A stretch of 64,000 nucleotides of DNA from Acidimicrobiaceae bacterium (GTDB lineage: Bacteria; Actinomycetota; Acidimicrobiia; Acidimicrobiales; RAAP-2), in the NCBI GenBank assembly GCA_003132165.1, contig PKWW01000051.1:1-64000 (forward strand). The letters run 5' to 3'. The number at the start of each line of letters is the position of its first letter. Position 1 is the stretch's first letter. Made by a program: the position numbers and the translations under genes. The notes below the pieces were generated by a model. That model was not told the origin of the DNA. It saw only the letters and a list, made by a program, of their open reading frames with translations, and made no database searches. Of the stretch, positions 15,823 through 25,217 are shown in pieces.

Positions 15823-17229
15823 TTAGCCCGCCGCCCATGTCTTGAACTGCGCAAACTGCGTGGGCTGCTGCGTGCGCCACAGTTGGAACTGCTGACTCCA
15901 CAGGGCTACTGCCTGGGCCGGAGTTCCCGATCCCGAAGTGATCAACTGGCCGGCGGGGATGTCCGCGTCCGCGTCAATCTGCGGTGGGATGTAGTTCTCC
16001 AACCAAATCGACGAACCTGATGTGTCCAACTTGTCGAGGCTTCGCGCCAGGGGGTCGGTGATGTCCTTGGCCGGGAACTGGTTGTCCGCCGGGAATGCAC
16101 CGGTCTCCTTGTTCAGGGCAACCATGTTGACGGGTTCGTGTAGCCACTCGAGGAAGTTGGCATCAGCCTGCTTGTTCTTCGACCACGAGGTGATGAACTC
16201 GTCCGACGACTGCGTGACGTCATACGTCGAAGCAAGGGCGCCCTTGCCCCAGATTGGTGGCTTGGTCACGCCGATGTTGGATTCGCCGATGGACTTGGCC
16301 CACGAAAGGACGTTGCCGTCAGTGGTCAGCGACATTGCGGCCTTTCCCTGAGGAAACAGCTGCCAGCCTTGGTTCAACGACAGTGACTCAACGTTACTGT
16401 TGACGTAGCCGTCCTTGATAAGTCCCTGGAACATGGTGTACATCGTCTTCAGCGACGCCAGCATCTTCGTCTCGGCATTGCCCTTGCCCGCGACACCTTC
16501 GGTGAGCTGGGAGAGAGTGTTGAGCTCCTGCTTTTCGTAGATGGCGAACATCCACGCTCCGAAGTAGCCGTCCTTGTTGCCCATGCCGATCGGCGTGATG
16601 CCGTGAGCCTTGAGTGCCTTGCAGTCAGCCAAGAACTCTGTCCAGGTGGTTGGTGCAGTGTTGGGGTTGAGCCCAGCCTCTTTAAAGAGCTTCTTGTTCC
16701 AGACCAACGGCACGCCGATCAAGTAGAGCGGCATTGCGTAGATCTTGCCCTTGTACGTGTTCTCATTGGTGTTGAGCCAGTGCGACGTATCACTCTTGGG
16801 CAAGTAGTCCGAGATCGGCGTCACTGCGCCGCCGAGCGCCGGCTGCAGCGTCGGCAGGGTCGCCCACTGCGTGTCGATGTCGGGGCCAGTCTTGCTCTGT
16901 GCCGCCAGCGTGAAGCTCGGAATGATCGTCGAGTTCGACTGTGGCACGAGCGTCACGGTGACGTCCGGGTTCGCCTTCTCGTACGTGGCGATTCGCTGCT
17001 GCATCCACTTCGTCATTCCGGGGATGTCGCTCTCTCCCCAGAACCAGTACGTGATGTTGGTCTTCTTGGACGCCGCACCAGCGGTTCCCGACACGGGGAG
17101 CGCCATCACGGAAAGCAGCATGGAAAAGACGCAGACCATTGCGAGCACATTCTTTGTGATGTGTCTCTTGAACAACGACCTCAACGAAGTCGATGCAGAC
17201 GCATCACCAGATAAGACTTTGCGGTTCAT
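15823..17229 (-). CDS. Extracellular sugar-binding protein of the ABC importer
   Basis: A 468-residue family 1 solute-binding protein (UgpB/MalE-like). The ATG at 17227-17229 follows AAGGGGGAT; after it comes a charged start and the hydrophobic segment VLAMVCVFSMLLSVMALPVSG, a Sec signal. No lipobox Cys is evident. Mature part shows ITYWFWGESDIPGMTKW, WNKKLFKEAGLNPNTAPTTW and NLYFGAW-like features of the family (GYFGAWMFAIYE). It is the first gene of the long leftward operon, about 25 nt after a promoter at 17272-17300. Confidence 0.92.
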   Translation of the reverse strand: MNRKVLSGDASASTSLRSLFKRHITKNVLAMVCVFSMLLSVMALPVSGTAGAASKKTNITYWFWGESDIPGMTKWMQQRIATYEKANPDVTVTLVPQSNSTIIPSFTLAAQSKTGPDIDTQWATLPTLQPALGGAVTPISDYLPKSDTSHWLNTNENTYKGKIYAMPLYLIGVPLVWNKKLFKEAGLNPNTAPTTWTEFLADCKALKAHGITPIGMGNKDGYFGAWMFAIYEKQELNTLSQLTEGVAGKGNAETKMLASLKTMYTMFQGLIKDGYVNSNVESLSLNQGWQLFPQGKAAMSLTTDGNVLSWAKSIGESNIGVTKPPIWGKGALASTYDVTQSSDEFITSWSKNKQADANFLEWLHEPVNMVALNKETGAFPADNQFPAKDITDPLARSLDKLDTSGSSIWLENYIPPQIDADADIPAGQLITSGSGTPAQAVALWSQQFQLWRTQQPTQFAQFKTWAAG

Positions 17230-17271
17230 ATCCCCCCTTAGAACCATCCATACGGAATGGCAATTTCTTAC

Positions 17272-17300
17272 AACATAGCCAGATACGCAAGGGTGCCCAA
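17272..17300 (-). promoter_or_regulatory. Promoter of the sugar ABC/catabolic operon
   Basis: Read leftwards: TTGGGC (295-300 of this kilobase), 17 nt, TATGTT (17272-17277), about 40 nt before the binding-protein ATG. The TATGTTGT box is also found in the promoters at 23275, 49452 and, as TATCTT, 47671. Confidence 0.5.
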
Positions 17301-17358
17301 CACCATCAATGCGCACGTCGCGCGTCGGTGGAACGATGCGCGCGCGCACGAGAGCCGA

Positions 17359-17375
17359 GTTCTAACTACCGGAAC
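17359..17375. promoter_or_regulatory. Operator candidate 2 of the GTTCCGG set
   Basis: GTTCTAACTACCGGAAC, the reverse-strand form of GTTCCGGTAGTTAGAAC. It lies between the divergent sugar operon and alcohol dehydrogenase gene, about 60 bp upstream of the leftward -35 box. Confidence 0.65.
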
Positions 17376-17469
17376 TTCGTCGGCGAAGAGATCACCGTCG
17401 TCATGCCAAGCGGTCAAAAGGTTTGCGTGACTTGGAGGAAATTGCGAGTGACAATCGGACACGAGTTGC

Positions 17470-17486
17470 GTTCTAATAACCGGAAC
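17470..17486. promoter_or_regulatory. Operator candidate 3 of the GTTCCGG set
   Basis: GTTCTAATAACCGGAAC, the complement of the consensus GTTCCGGTTATTAGAAC. Centre-to-centre distance to candidate 2 is 111 bp, which would allow a DNA loop over the divergent promoter region. Confidence 0.65.
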
Positions 17487-17649
17487 TTCGACGACGACGG
17501 GAACATCGTCGCAGGAGAGCAATCGACCGGCAATTACGCGAGGGCAAACGAAATATCTTCATCGGGCTTCGTGAGAATTTACTTTGACGTCAGCACCAAG
17601 CCACTAGCGTGACCGCATAGACAACGCTCGAAGAGCAACGGAGGACGAC

Positions 17650-18585
17650 ATGAAGGCACTCGTATTCACCGCACCTGGAGTCGTGGAGGTTCAAGACGTT
17701 CCCGACGTCGTCGCCGGCGACGGTGCAGTCATCGTTCATGTCGAGCGAGCGGGCATCTGCGGCAGCGAGCTGCACGGCATCCAAACACCCGGCTTCCGCG
17801 TGCCACCGATGATCATGGGTCACGAGTTCGTCGGCCGCACATCTGATGGAAAGCGAGTGGCCGTGAATCCGCTCAGCTCGTGCGGGAAGTGCGAGCTCTG
17901 CGTGTCAGGACGAACGCAGTTATGTCGGACGAGGTCATTGCTCGGTGTTCATGCGGCCGGAGGTTTCGCCGAGCGCGTAGCCGCGCCACGTTCTTCGCTG
18001 CACGAGCTGCCCGACAACATCGATTGGGACCGCGCCGCGCTGATCGAACCGGTCGCCAACGCCGTGCACGCCTGGGCGCTCGCGGGCTCGCCGACCGGCA
18101 AGCGAATCGGAGTGATCGGCTGCGGTCCGATCGGGTTGGCCTGCCTCGAGGTCGCCCGCAACAAGGGTGCCGCGGTCATTGCCTGCGCCGACCTCTCCGC
18201 CGAGCGGGGGGATTTTGCGCGGTCCATTGGTGCCGATGAGGTCGGTGCGTCTCTCGAGGGTGAGTTCGACGTCATCTTCGACGCAGTCGGAACCGCCACG
18301 ACCCGAAGCAGTTCGGTCGATCGCCTGATCCCCGGCGGAACCGCCGTCTGGCTCGGCCTGGCGACGCCGGACTCCGGGTTCGATGCGACCGCCGCCGTGC
18401 GCTTCGAGAAGAGCGTCCGCGGGTCCTTCGCCTACAACGACGCGGAGTTCACCGAGGCGATCGAACTGGCGCCCGAGCTCGATCTCTCGTGGTCCACGAC
18501 GTATCCCTTGGACCAGGGTGCGGAGATCTTCACCGCCCTCATGAACGGCCAGACCGCTCCGATCAAGGCGCTGCTGCAGCCATGA
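17650..18585 (+). CDS. Zinc-dependent alcohol/polyol dehydrogenase (MDR family)
   Basis: A 311-residue medium-chain dehydrogenase, a little shorter than usual (340-350). Catalytic Zn ligands: Cys in AGICGSELHG and GHEFVG; structural Zn: CGKCELCVSGRTQLC; Rossmann loop GVIGCGPIGLACLE followed by ACADLS, suggesting NAD. It resembles sorbitol/L-threonine/galactitol-1-phosphate dehydrogenases. It is divergent from the sugar operon with two operator candidates between them, and is coupled by ATGA to the next gene. Substrate is probably a sugar, polyol or hydroxy amino acid of the same pathway. Confidence 0.9.
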   Translation: MKALVFTAPGVVEVQDVPDVVAGDGAVIVHVERAGICGSELHGIQTPGFRVPPMIMGHEFVGRTSDGKRVAVNPLSSCGKCELCVSGRTQLCRTRSLLGVHAAGGFAERVAAPRSSLHELPDNIDWDRAALIEPVANAVHAWALAGSPTGKRIGVIGCGPIGLACLEVARNKGAAVIACADLSAERGDFARSIGADEVGASLEGEFDVIFDAVGTATTRSSSVDRLIPGGTAVWLGLATPDSGFDATAAVRFEKSVRGSFAYNDAEFTEAIELAPELDLSWSTTYPLDQGAEIFTALMNGQTAPIKALLQP

Positions 18586-19676
18586 ACGTCTTCGACCTTG
18601 ATACGCCAGCGCTCATCATCGACCTTGATCGCGTCGAGACCAACATCGCTGAGATGGCCCAGCGCAGTCGAGAGACCGGCGTCCGTCTGCGACCCCACAC
18701 CAAGACCCACAAGATGCCCGAGATCGCACGGCTTCAGGTCGACGCCGGGGCCTCTGGGATCACCTGCGCCAAGGTTGGCGAGGCCGAGGTCATGGTGGCG
18801 GCGGGCTTCGACGACATCCTGATCGCCTACCCCATCTACGGACCGGCAAAACTCGCTCGACTGCAGGCTCTTCGAGACAAGGCCCGAATACTCGTCAGCC
18901 TCGACTCCACCGAGGTGGCGCAGGGACTCGGAGAGCTCGGTGTCGCATCGGGCAGCCCCGTCGAGGTCTACGTCGAGGTCGACACCGGCCATCACCGCAT
19001 GGGCCGAGCTCCGGGGACCCCGACCGCCGAACTGGTCTCGCAGCTCGCCGATATAAAGGGCATCACCATCATCGGGCTACTGACCCACGCGGGTCACGCC
19101 TACGGAGCCACCTCGCTCGCCGATCGCCAACTCGTGGTGGACAAGGAGCTCATCGATCTGCTCGCCACCCAGCGGCTCTGCGCCGAGGCCGGCGTGGTCT
19201 TTCACGAGATCAGCGTGGGCTCGACGCCGTCGGGACGCCTCGAGATGGCCCGTCGCGGGGTCACCGAGGTTCGACCCGGCACCTACGTCTTCAATGACAC
19301 GAACATGATCAACCTCGGTGTCGCCACCCAGGAGACGTGCGCCGCGCATATCTTGGCCACGGTGGTCAGTCGTCCCACACCGGAACGATTCGTCATCGAC
19401 GCAGGAACGAAGTGCTTCACGTCCGACGGCGTGGGCCGGCCCGACTGGATCCAGGTGGTCGGCCGAGACGACCTCACCATGCAGTTCATCACTGAGGAAC
19501 ACGGCGTCGGAACGCTTGACCAGTCCCGTGGCGGCAAGCTCTCGATCGGCGATAAATTGCTGCTCATCCCGAGCCACGTCTGTCCGGTGATCAACCTCTT
19601 TGACTCTGCGTACGGAACCAGAAATGAAGAAGTCGTACAAGAACTCGTCGTCGCTGGCCGCGGGAGGGTTCGCTAA
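18582..19676 (+). CDS. D-threonine aldolase / D-serine dehydratase-like PLP enzyme
   Basis: A 364-residue fold-type III (alanine-racemase-like barrel) protein of the DSD1/DTA family. Begins FDLDTPALIIDLDRVETNI; PLP lysine in RPHTKTHK; the C-terminal beta domain has EEHGVG and IPSHVCPVINLFD, the His and Cys that bind the divalent metal in this family. The ATG at 18582-18584 overlaps the dehydrogenase stop (ATGA). Members split D-threonine or 3-hydroxy-D-aspartate, or dehydrate D-serine; which applies here cannot be read. Confidence 0.85.
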   Translation: MNVFDLDTPALIIDLDRVETNIAEMAQRSRETGVRLRPHTKTHKMPEIARLQVDAGASGITCAKVGEAEVMVAAGFDDILIAYPIYGPAKLARLQALRDKARILVSLDSTEVAQGLGELGVASGSPVEVYVEVDTGHHRMGRAPGTPTAELVSQLADIKGITIIGLLTHAGHAYGATSLADRQLVVDKELIDLLATQRLCAEAGVVFHEISVGSTPSGRLEMARRGVTEVRPGTYVFNDTNMINLGVATQETCAAHILATVVSRPTPERFVIDAGTKCFTSDGVGRPDWIQVVGRDDLTMQFITEEHGVGTLDQSRGGKLSIGDKLLLIPSHVCPVINLFDSAYGTRNEEVVQELVVAGRGRVR

Positions 19677-19699
19677 CGAACCGGACTAACCGCCGGAGA

Positions 19700-19725
19700 T
19701 CCTCGCCAGCACGAGCTGGCTGCCG
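19700..19725. terminator. Possible bidirectional hairpin between convergent genes
   Basis: GCCAGC-ACGA-GCTGGC at 19705-19720, flanked by further pairing bases, lies between two converging coding regions. There is no clear T run, so the terminator role is uncertain. Confidence 0.3.
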
Positions 19726-19814
19726 GAGCAGGGCGGACGCTCTTGGCGGCGGCGACTAGTTGTTCCCCGATGCCCATCAGGAACCAGCGCGACCGTACGC
19801 GCTGCAGCGTGCAG

Positions 19815-22727
19815 CTACTGCTCGAAGTCACGCAAGCGCTCGGCAAGAAGCTCCGCCGTGGACGTCGTGGGCAGTCCTGTCAGTTGCTGGGCCTGGAGAT
19901 GGCAGCTGAAACCGTCGAGAACAATCGGTCCATCGTGAGAACTGTTGACAATCCCGGGAATGAATCGATCCTGCGCGATCTGTCGGGACAGTTCGTCATG
20001 CTCACTTTGGAATCCAAACGAACCCGCGAGTCCGCAGCAACCTAGGTCCAGAACCTCTACCTCGAAGCCCGCTCCTCCGAGCACCCGCAGATCCGACGAA
20101 GTATCGCGCACTGCTCGCTGGTGACAGTGGGGATGAACTGCTACGTGCTGGCCGGGGCCGCAGTTCGGCGCGACCCAGGATATTGCGTCAAGGTGTTCAG
20201 TGAGGCTTCTGCTCAGCGAAGCGAGCTTCTGAGCCCTCGGATCATCGCTGAGAAGCTTGGGTATCTCATCTCGAAACGTGGCGAGACAGCTCGGCTCGGC
20301 CACCACAATGGGGATCTCCTGTCGCAGGTACTCGTCGAGAACGTCGAGCACCTTGCGCGCCGAAGCGGCCGCAAGGCTCAGCATGCCCGAGTCGTAGAGC
20401 GGCCGTCCGCAACACGCCCATTTCTTCGGCAATACCACCCTCTCGCCGGCGTACTCGAGAACTTCTGCGGTTGCCGCGCCCCTGGCTGGCAGGAAGAGAT
20501 CGGTAAAGGTGTCGGGCCACAACACCACCGTGGGTTCCTCTTCGCTCTGCAGGCGTGCGGCGAGGGAACTCTGGCGAAACGTCTCGGTGACGAACACCGG
20601 GGCGTCGCGTCGCTGGGTGAGTCCCGCCATCCACTTGAGAACGGGTCCGGAGACCCGACTCCCGAGCAGGGCATTGGCCACCCTGGGCATCTTCGAAGCC
20701 ACACGCCCCGACCATGGAATCAAGCTGAGCGCGTAGGCCGAGCGCGGTCGGAGGCGCCTCGCGTAGTAGTGGAAGAGGTACTCAGACTTGTACGTCGCCA
20801 TGTCCACCTGCGTCGGGCAGTCCACGGCGCATCCCTTGCAGGAAAGGCAGAGATCCAGTGCCTCAACGACCTCCTTGTTCCTCCACGATTCTTCCGTAGT
20901 CTCACCCTGGAACAGTTCGCCCAGCAGTTTTGCCCGTCCCCTGGTCGAGTGCTTCTCGTCGCGGGTCGCCCGATACGACGGACACATGACACCCGCCACG
21001 TCGCCCCGGCAACGGCCCACTCCAACGCAGCGCTCCACTGCTTGTTGCAGTGATCCTCCGTCAGTGGCGAACGAGAAGCCGGTCGGCAAGAGTGAAGAGG
21101 TGCGGTAGCGGGGGCCGTAACGGATGTTGCTGTCCAGGGGAAACGCGTCGATCACCTTGCCGGGGTTCATTCTTCCGAGGGGGTCCCAGGCCGCCTTGAA
21201 ACGTCGGAACGCCTCCATGAGAGCAGGTGAGTACATCCGTGAGAGCAGTTCCCCGCGGCTTTGCCCGTCGCCGTGCTCTCCCGAGATGGAACCGCCGAGG
21301 GACACGCACAGGTCGGCGGCGCGTTCAACGAAGGAACGGTACGCCCGAAGTCCCTCAACGCTCGACAGGTCAAAGTTGTTTCGGGTGTGCACGCAGCCCT
21401 GGCCGAAATGGCCGTACCACGCACCGCTGTAACCGAACTCATCCCAGAGATCTCGGATGCCGCGTAGGTAGCGACCGAGGTTCTCCGGCGCCACTGCGGC
21501 GTCCTCCCACCCCTCGTAGTTGACCGGCTGGCCCACGGGCCGAGCTGTCGCGCCGAGACCCGATTCCCTGATCTGCCAGACCCTTTCCTGGTCGACGTGG
21601 TCACGCACGATGACCGACCGGATGCCCGGGGCGAGTCCCTGCACCAACTCCTTGGCCTTGCGCTCCGCCTCGACCTCACTCGACGCCCCGACCTCGGCGA
21701 GCAACCACCCCTCGCCCGGGGGCAGAAGGCGAAGATTCTCGGTGTGAAGATCCGCGCGACGCATTTGCTCCACGAGACGACCGTCGAAGCCTTCCAGCCC
21801 CATGAGATCATGACGCAGGATATCGGGCACGTTGTCCGCGGCGTCGTAGATGTCGTCGTAGCCGAGCACCACCAGGAGCCGATGCCTCGGCCACGGCGAA
21901 AGGGAGACGGAGATCTCGGTCACGAGCGCGCACGTCGACTCGGTGCCGACGAGCGCCCGCGCCAGGTGAAAACCATTTTCCGCCAGAAGTTGATCGAGGT
22001 TGTATCCCGACACCCTGCGCGAGATCTGCGGATACCCGCCCCGGATCTCCTCGGCGAACTGAGCTCGAAGCTCACGCAGTTCGCGAACGACCCTTCCCCC
22101 ATCACCCTCGCTGGCCGCCAGTTCCAGGTACTGGTCGTCGTCGCAAGGCCCGAGCACCATACGCTCTGCCGCGTAGGTCATCACGACCAGCTCGTCGATA
22201 CAGTCCACTGTCTTTCCAGCAAAGAGGCCGTGCGTGCCGCACGAGTTATTACCCACCATGCCGCCGAGGGTGCACCACGCATGCGTGGCGGGATCGGGCC
22301 CGAACGTCAGGTCCAGCGCCCGAGCGGCATCATTCAGATCGTCGAGCACCACGCCGGGCTGAACCGTTGCCGTGCGCTTCTCGGGGTCAATCGAGATGAT
22401 CCGATTCATGTGACGACTCACGTCAACAATCACCGCGACGTTGCAGGCCTGACCCGCCAAGCTGGTGCCGGCCCCGCGCGCGAGAATCGGCGCGTCGTGG
22501 CGACGACACACCTCGACGATCCTCCGCACGTCCTCTTCGTCCACGGGAAAGACGACCCCGAGTGGAACTTGTCGATAGTTTGATGAGTCCGTGGCGTAGA
22601 TACCCCGAGTGGCTCCGTCGAACTGGACCTCTCCGCGAACTACTTCGGTGAGATCGAGCTCCAGCGCGCGACGAGTCTCCGCGTCGACGTTCGACCGGTC
22701 CATCGGGTCGCCGGGTTGGAATGTCAT
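19815..22727 (-). CDS. FAD-linked oxidase fused to Fe-S/CCG domain (D-2-hydroxyacid dehydrogenase, GlcD-GlcF or YdiJ type)
   Basis: About 970 residues. N-terminal FAD (PCMH) domain with PILARGAGTSLAGQACN and TLGGMVGNNSCGTH; FAD-oxidase C domain with SGEHGDGQ; then two cluster-binding segments (GVGRCRG..MCPS and CLSCKGCAVDCPTQ) and two CCG motifs (ACCGRPLYD, GCCGLAGSFGF) as in GlcF/LldE. It would oxidise a D-2-hydroxy acid such as D-lactate, glycolate or 2-hydroxyglutarate and pass electrons to the membrane pool. Start is uncertain: ATG 22727 used, ATG 22703 possible, and the frame is open to 22865. Two operator candidates upstream tie it to the sugar-acid regulon. Confidence 0.88.
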   Translation of the reverse strand: MTFQPGDPMDRSNVDAETRRALELDLTEVVRGEVQFDGATRGIYATDSSNYRQVPLGVVFPVDEEDVRRIVEVCRRHDAPILARGAGTSLAGQACNVAVIVDVSRHMNRIISIDPEKRTATVQPGVVLDDLNDAARALDLTFGPDPATHAWCTLGGMVGNNSCGTHGLFAGKTVDCIDELVVMTYAAERMVLGPCDDDQYLELAASEGDGGRVVRELRELRAQFAEEIRGGYPQISRRVSGYNLDQLLAENGFHLARALVGTESTCALVTEISVSLSPWPRHRLLVVLGYDDIYDAADNVPDILRHDLMGLEGFDGRLVEQMRRADLHTENLRLLPPGEGWLLAEVGASSEVEAERKAKELVQGLAPGIRSVIVRDHVDQERVWQIRESGLGATARPVGQPVNYEGWEDAAVAPENLGRYLRGIRDLWDEFGYSGAWYGHFGQGCVHTRNNFDLSSVEGLRAYRSFVERAADLCVSLGGSISGEHGDGQSRGELLSRMYSPALMEAFRRFKAAWDPLGRMNPGKVIDAFPLDSNIRYGPRYRTSSLLPTGFSFATDGGSLQQAVERCVGVGRCRGDVAGVMCPSYRATRDEKHSTRGRAKLLGELFQGETTEESWRNKEVVEALDLCLSCKGCAVDCPTQVDMATYKSEYLFHYYARRLRPRSAYALSLIPWSGRVASKMPRVANALLGSRVSGPVLKWMAGLTQRRDAPVFVTETFRQSSLAARLQSEEEPTVVLWPDTFTDLFLPARGAATAEVLEYAGERVVLPKKWACCGRPLYDSGMLSLAAASARKVLDVLDEYLRQEIPIVVAEPSCLATFRDEIPKLLSDDPRAQKLASLSRSLTEHLDAISWVAPNCGPGQHVAVHPHCHQRAVRDTSSDLRVLGGAGFEVEVLDLGCCGLAGSFGFQSEHDELSRQIAQDRFIPGIVNSSHDGPIVLDGFSCHLQAQQLTGLPTTSTAELLAERLRDFEQ

Positions 22728-23033
22728 GGTCAGCGGCTCGTCATGGTCAGCGTCACTGGGGGCGCGTCGCCCACACGAGGGAACGAGGCAGCGGGGTGAC
22801 CCGACGACGCGACCGGCGGCGTGCAGGAACTCATGAGGGCTCGGCCCAAACTTAATTGCATCCATTGAAACTTAGTTGCACTTGACTTTCCATGTCCCAC
22901 ATCACGACACCGAACCATTTGAGAACTCCGCAGAGAAACTTGAAGATGTCCAGCAAGGTGAATGGCAATGCTCGGCTCCTCGCGACGTAGTCCGCGCAAC
23001 CGCAAGCGCAGAAGCGCACTCATCAATACCCGA

Positions 23034-23050
23034 GTTCCGGTTATTGAAAC
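23034..23050. promoter_or_regulatory. Operator candidate 4 of the GTTCCGG set
   Basis: GTTCCGGTTATTGAAAC; differs from the consensus only near the last half-site (GAAAC for AGAAC). About 310 bp before the FAD oxidase start and 400 bp before the MFS gene. Confidence 0.6.
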
Positions 23051-23209
23051 GCAACGGCTCAGCTTGGCCATGACAGTTGCCGACAATGAGCGCCACCCGT
23101 CATGTCGCAGCGGCGAAGTTCTTTGGGTTGCCTGGCGTGATCGAGTCAATGCACGTCGCTCGTCTTCGCTCACGATGTGCCAGTCAATGTCGACCTGACC
23201 GAGCAGATA

Positions 23210-23226
23210 GTTCCGGCTACCAGAAC
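23210..23226. promoter_or_regulatory. Operator candidate 5 of the GTTCCGG set
   Basis: GTTCCGGCTACCAGAAC, with both half-sites intact, 49 bp before the TATGTT box of the MFS promoter. Centre-to-centre distance to candidate 4 is 176 bp. Confidence 0.65.
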
Positions 23227-23430
23227 ACGGCGTTTGTGCCCGTTACGGCTGCTTATTGCCGCTGAATATATCGCTATGTTGTATGGGATTGTCACTTAGT
23301 CCCGATAGTCCTAGGGGGGTCATGAACTCGAGAGCCTTGACCCGCACCACATGAATGTCAACATCGAGTTTCATCGAGGACTCGCGCGGGCCTTCATTCA
23401 GCTTCGTTCCACCGAGTAGGCGGCAGGCGC

Positions 23431-24634
23431 ATGGATTCGAGTTCGTCCACGACACCCGAAACATTGGCTACCCAGGTCTCCTTTCGCCCTGTCGCACTTG
23501 CCGGTGCCACGACCATCTTCGTCCTCACCGGCGCGACGGCATCGTTGTATGGGCCCCTGCTGATTTGCTTCTCCCATAAGTTCCATCTCTCGTTGCCGGC
23601 TGCTGGCGCCGTGATCAGCATCAATTTCGTCGGGGCGCTTTTCGGGGTGCCACTCGGCTGGCTCGGTGTGAAGCGGATCCCGGGCGGGCTAGTACTTTCG
23701 GCCGCGCTGTGGTTGATGGCCGCAGGGGCCGCCGGAGTAGCCCTCTCCAACCGCTGGCCGATGTTCCTCGCGTGCGTGTTCGCCGTTGGCCTCGGATTCG
23801 GGGGGGCTAGACATCTCACTCAACACGTTGTTGGCCAGAACAGCTGTCAAGGGCCGAGTGCTCCGACTCAGCGTCGCGAACGCCGGCTACGGCATCGGTG
23901 CCGTCATCGGCCCACTTCTCATCATCGCGGTACGTCCCGACAACTTCCCCATCCTCTTTGGCGGCATCGCCGTGGTCACGGTGATGCTCTCCACCCTGAC
24001 TCGAGGCGTGCACGCGCCGCCGCTTCGCGCCGAGCAGAACCAGCGCCACGTGACGATGATGAAATCGCAGCGGCGACCGATTCTGCTCACCTTCATCGCG
24101 GCGTACGTCTTCTACGTCGCAGTTGAAACGAGCTCGTCCGGGTGGATGGCGGCACAGCTGCACGGCGCCGGCTACTCGGAATCAATGGGCACTCTTGTGA
24201 CCGCGGGGTTCTGGGCCGGGCTGGCTATCGGACGCGTGGTCGGGACTCCTCTGTACCATCGCTCGTCTGACAAGACACTTGTCATCGGTGGCCTTGGCTT
24301 AGCCATCGTCCTCGGTGGCTGCGCCTTCTCGGGTCTTCTCGCGCCCTACGCCTACCCGCTGATGGGACTCGTCATCGCCTCCGTCTTCCCGATGGGATTG
24401 ATCTGGTACACCGTGCTTTGTCCGAACGATAGTGATGGACTGGCACTCATGATCCTCTTCATGATGGCCGGTGGAGTGATCGGGCCAGGAGTCGAAAGCC
24501 TTATGGTGTCTGTTTTTTCGATTCACGTCGTGCCACTGGTCATTGCAGCTTTCGCTCTACTGGATCTAGCAATCTTTAGCAGCGCCCTTCGCTTCAAGCC
24601 ACTCTCCGCCAAGGCTCGTGAGGTCAACCCTTAA
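23431..24634 (+). pseudogene. MFS transporter with a frameshift in a G7 run
   Basis: Together the two frames give a roughly 400-residue major facilitator of normal length. The first frame (from 23431) supplies the first helices up to VGLGFGG; the second (in frame from about 23786 to the stop at 24634) continues with LDISLNTLLAR, then helices to the end. Joining them across the seven G at 23800-23806 with one G removed gives the family-typical GLGFGGLDISLN. Without correction the first frame runs on into unrelated sequence to 24126. It is either inactivated, phase-variable, or a sequence error. It is divergent from the FAD oxidase and probably imports a sugar or acid of the same pathway. Confidence 0.8.
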
Positions 24635-25033
24635 AGCCCGGCGTCTTTCTAAGTACCCCTCTTCGATTCGCTCATCAGGTACCCCTCTTCAGCGCCCGAA
24701 AGCAAAGCTCTGCCAATGCAGCCAACCGAGACTATGGACCTCTGTACAATTTTTGACACGTGAACTCCTTTAGCAGTGCCTTGAGCAACGCCGGCGGTTA
24801 CGCGCGGTAAGCCCCAAATACCGACGAGCTGGGGCGCCAATGCCAAAACTGATTACGGCCACCGGTGAACATCGGCGAACTGAAAAGGAGCGCCTGTCGT
24901 GCAAGACGGCCACTGCACAAACTTGGTGCTGTCCACAAAGAATTTCTTCGGTGAGAGTTGCTGGCTGACGCGAACTGGTAAATAGACGTGCGAGAGGCAA
25001 TCTCTTCGAAGGTTGTAAAGAAGGAATTAACGA
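24635..25033. other. Gene-free stretch with GTACCCCTCTTC repeats
   Basis: About 400 bp between the MFS gene and the tRNA. GTACCCCTCTTC occurs twice in direct orientation (24653-24664, 24679-24690, 26 bp apart), and AAGTACCCCTC recurs inverted as GAGGGGTACTT at 25174-25184, beyond the tRNA. Such an array may be the worn ends of an insertion element; no transposase is recognisable. Confidence 0.4.
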
Positions 25034-25063
25034 CATACCCCCTCCCTTTCGGGAGGGGGTATG
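25034..25063 (-). terminator. Rho-independent terminator of the initiator tRNA
   Basis: A perfect 13-bp stem, arms CATACCCCCTCCC and its complement, with a four-base loop, 8 nt downstream of the tRNA 3' end when read leftwards; followed by a loosely T-rich stretch. Confidence 0.8.
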
Positions 25064-25070
25064 TACCTAG

Positions 25071-25144
<74 letters not shown>

Positions 25145-25217
25145 ATGAATAGGTACATCCTACACGATGCGACGAGGGGTACTTTCGGCCTGTCGAAGGA
25201 TGGAAGCGTTGTGGCAC

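Larger units (their letters stand above)
22728..23430. other. Divergent regulatory region between FAD oxidase and MFS gene
   Basis: About 700 bp with no convincing gene. It contains operator candidates 4 and 5 (listed separately), a TATGTT box at 23275-23280 reading right, and a 10-codon open frame at 23322-23354 behind a run of G. The remaining short frames show no family features. Confidence 0.5.
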
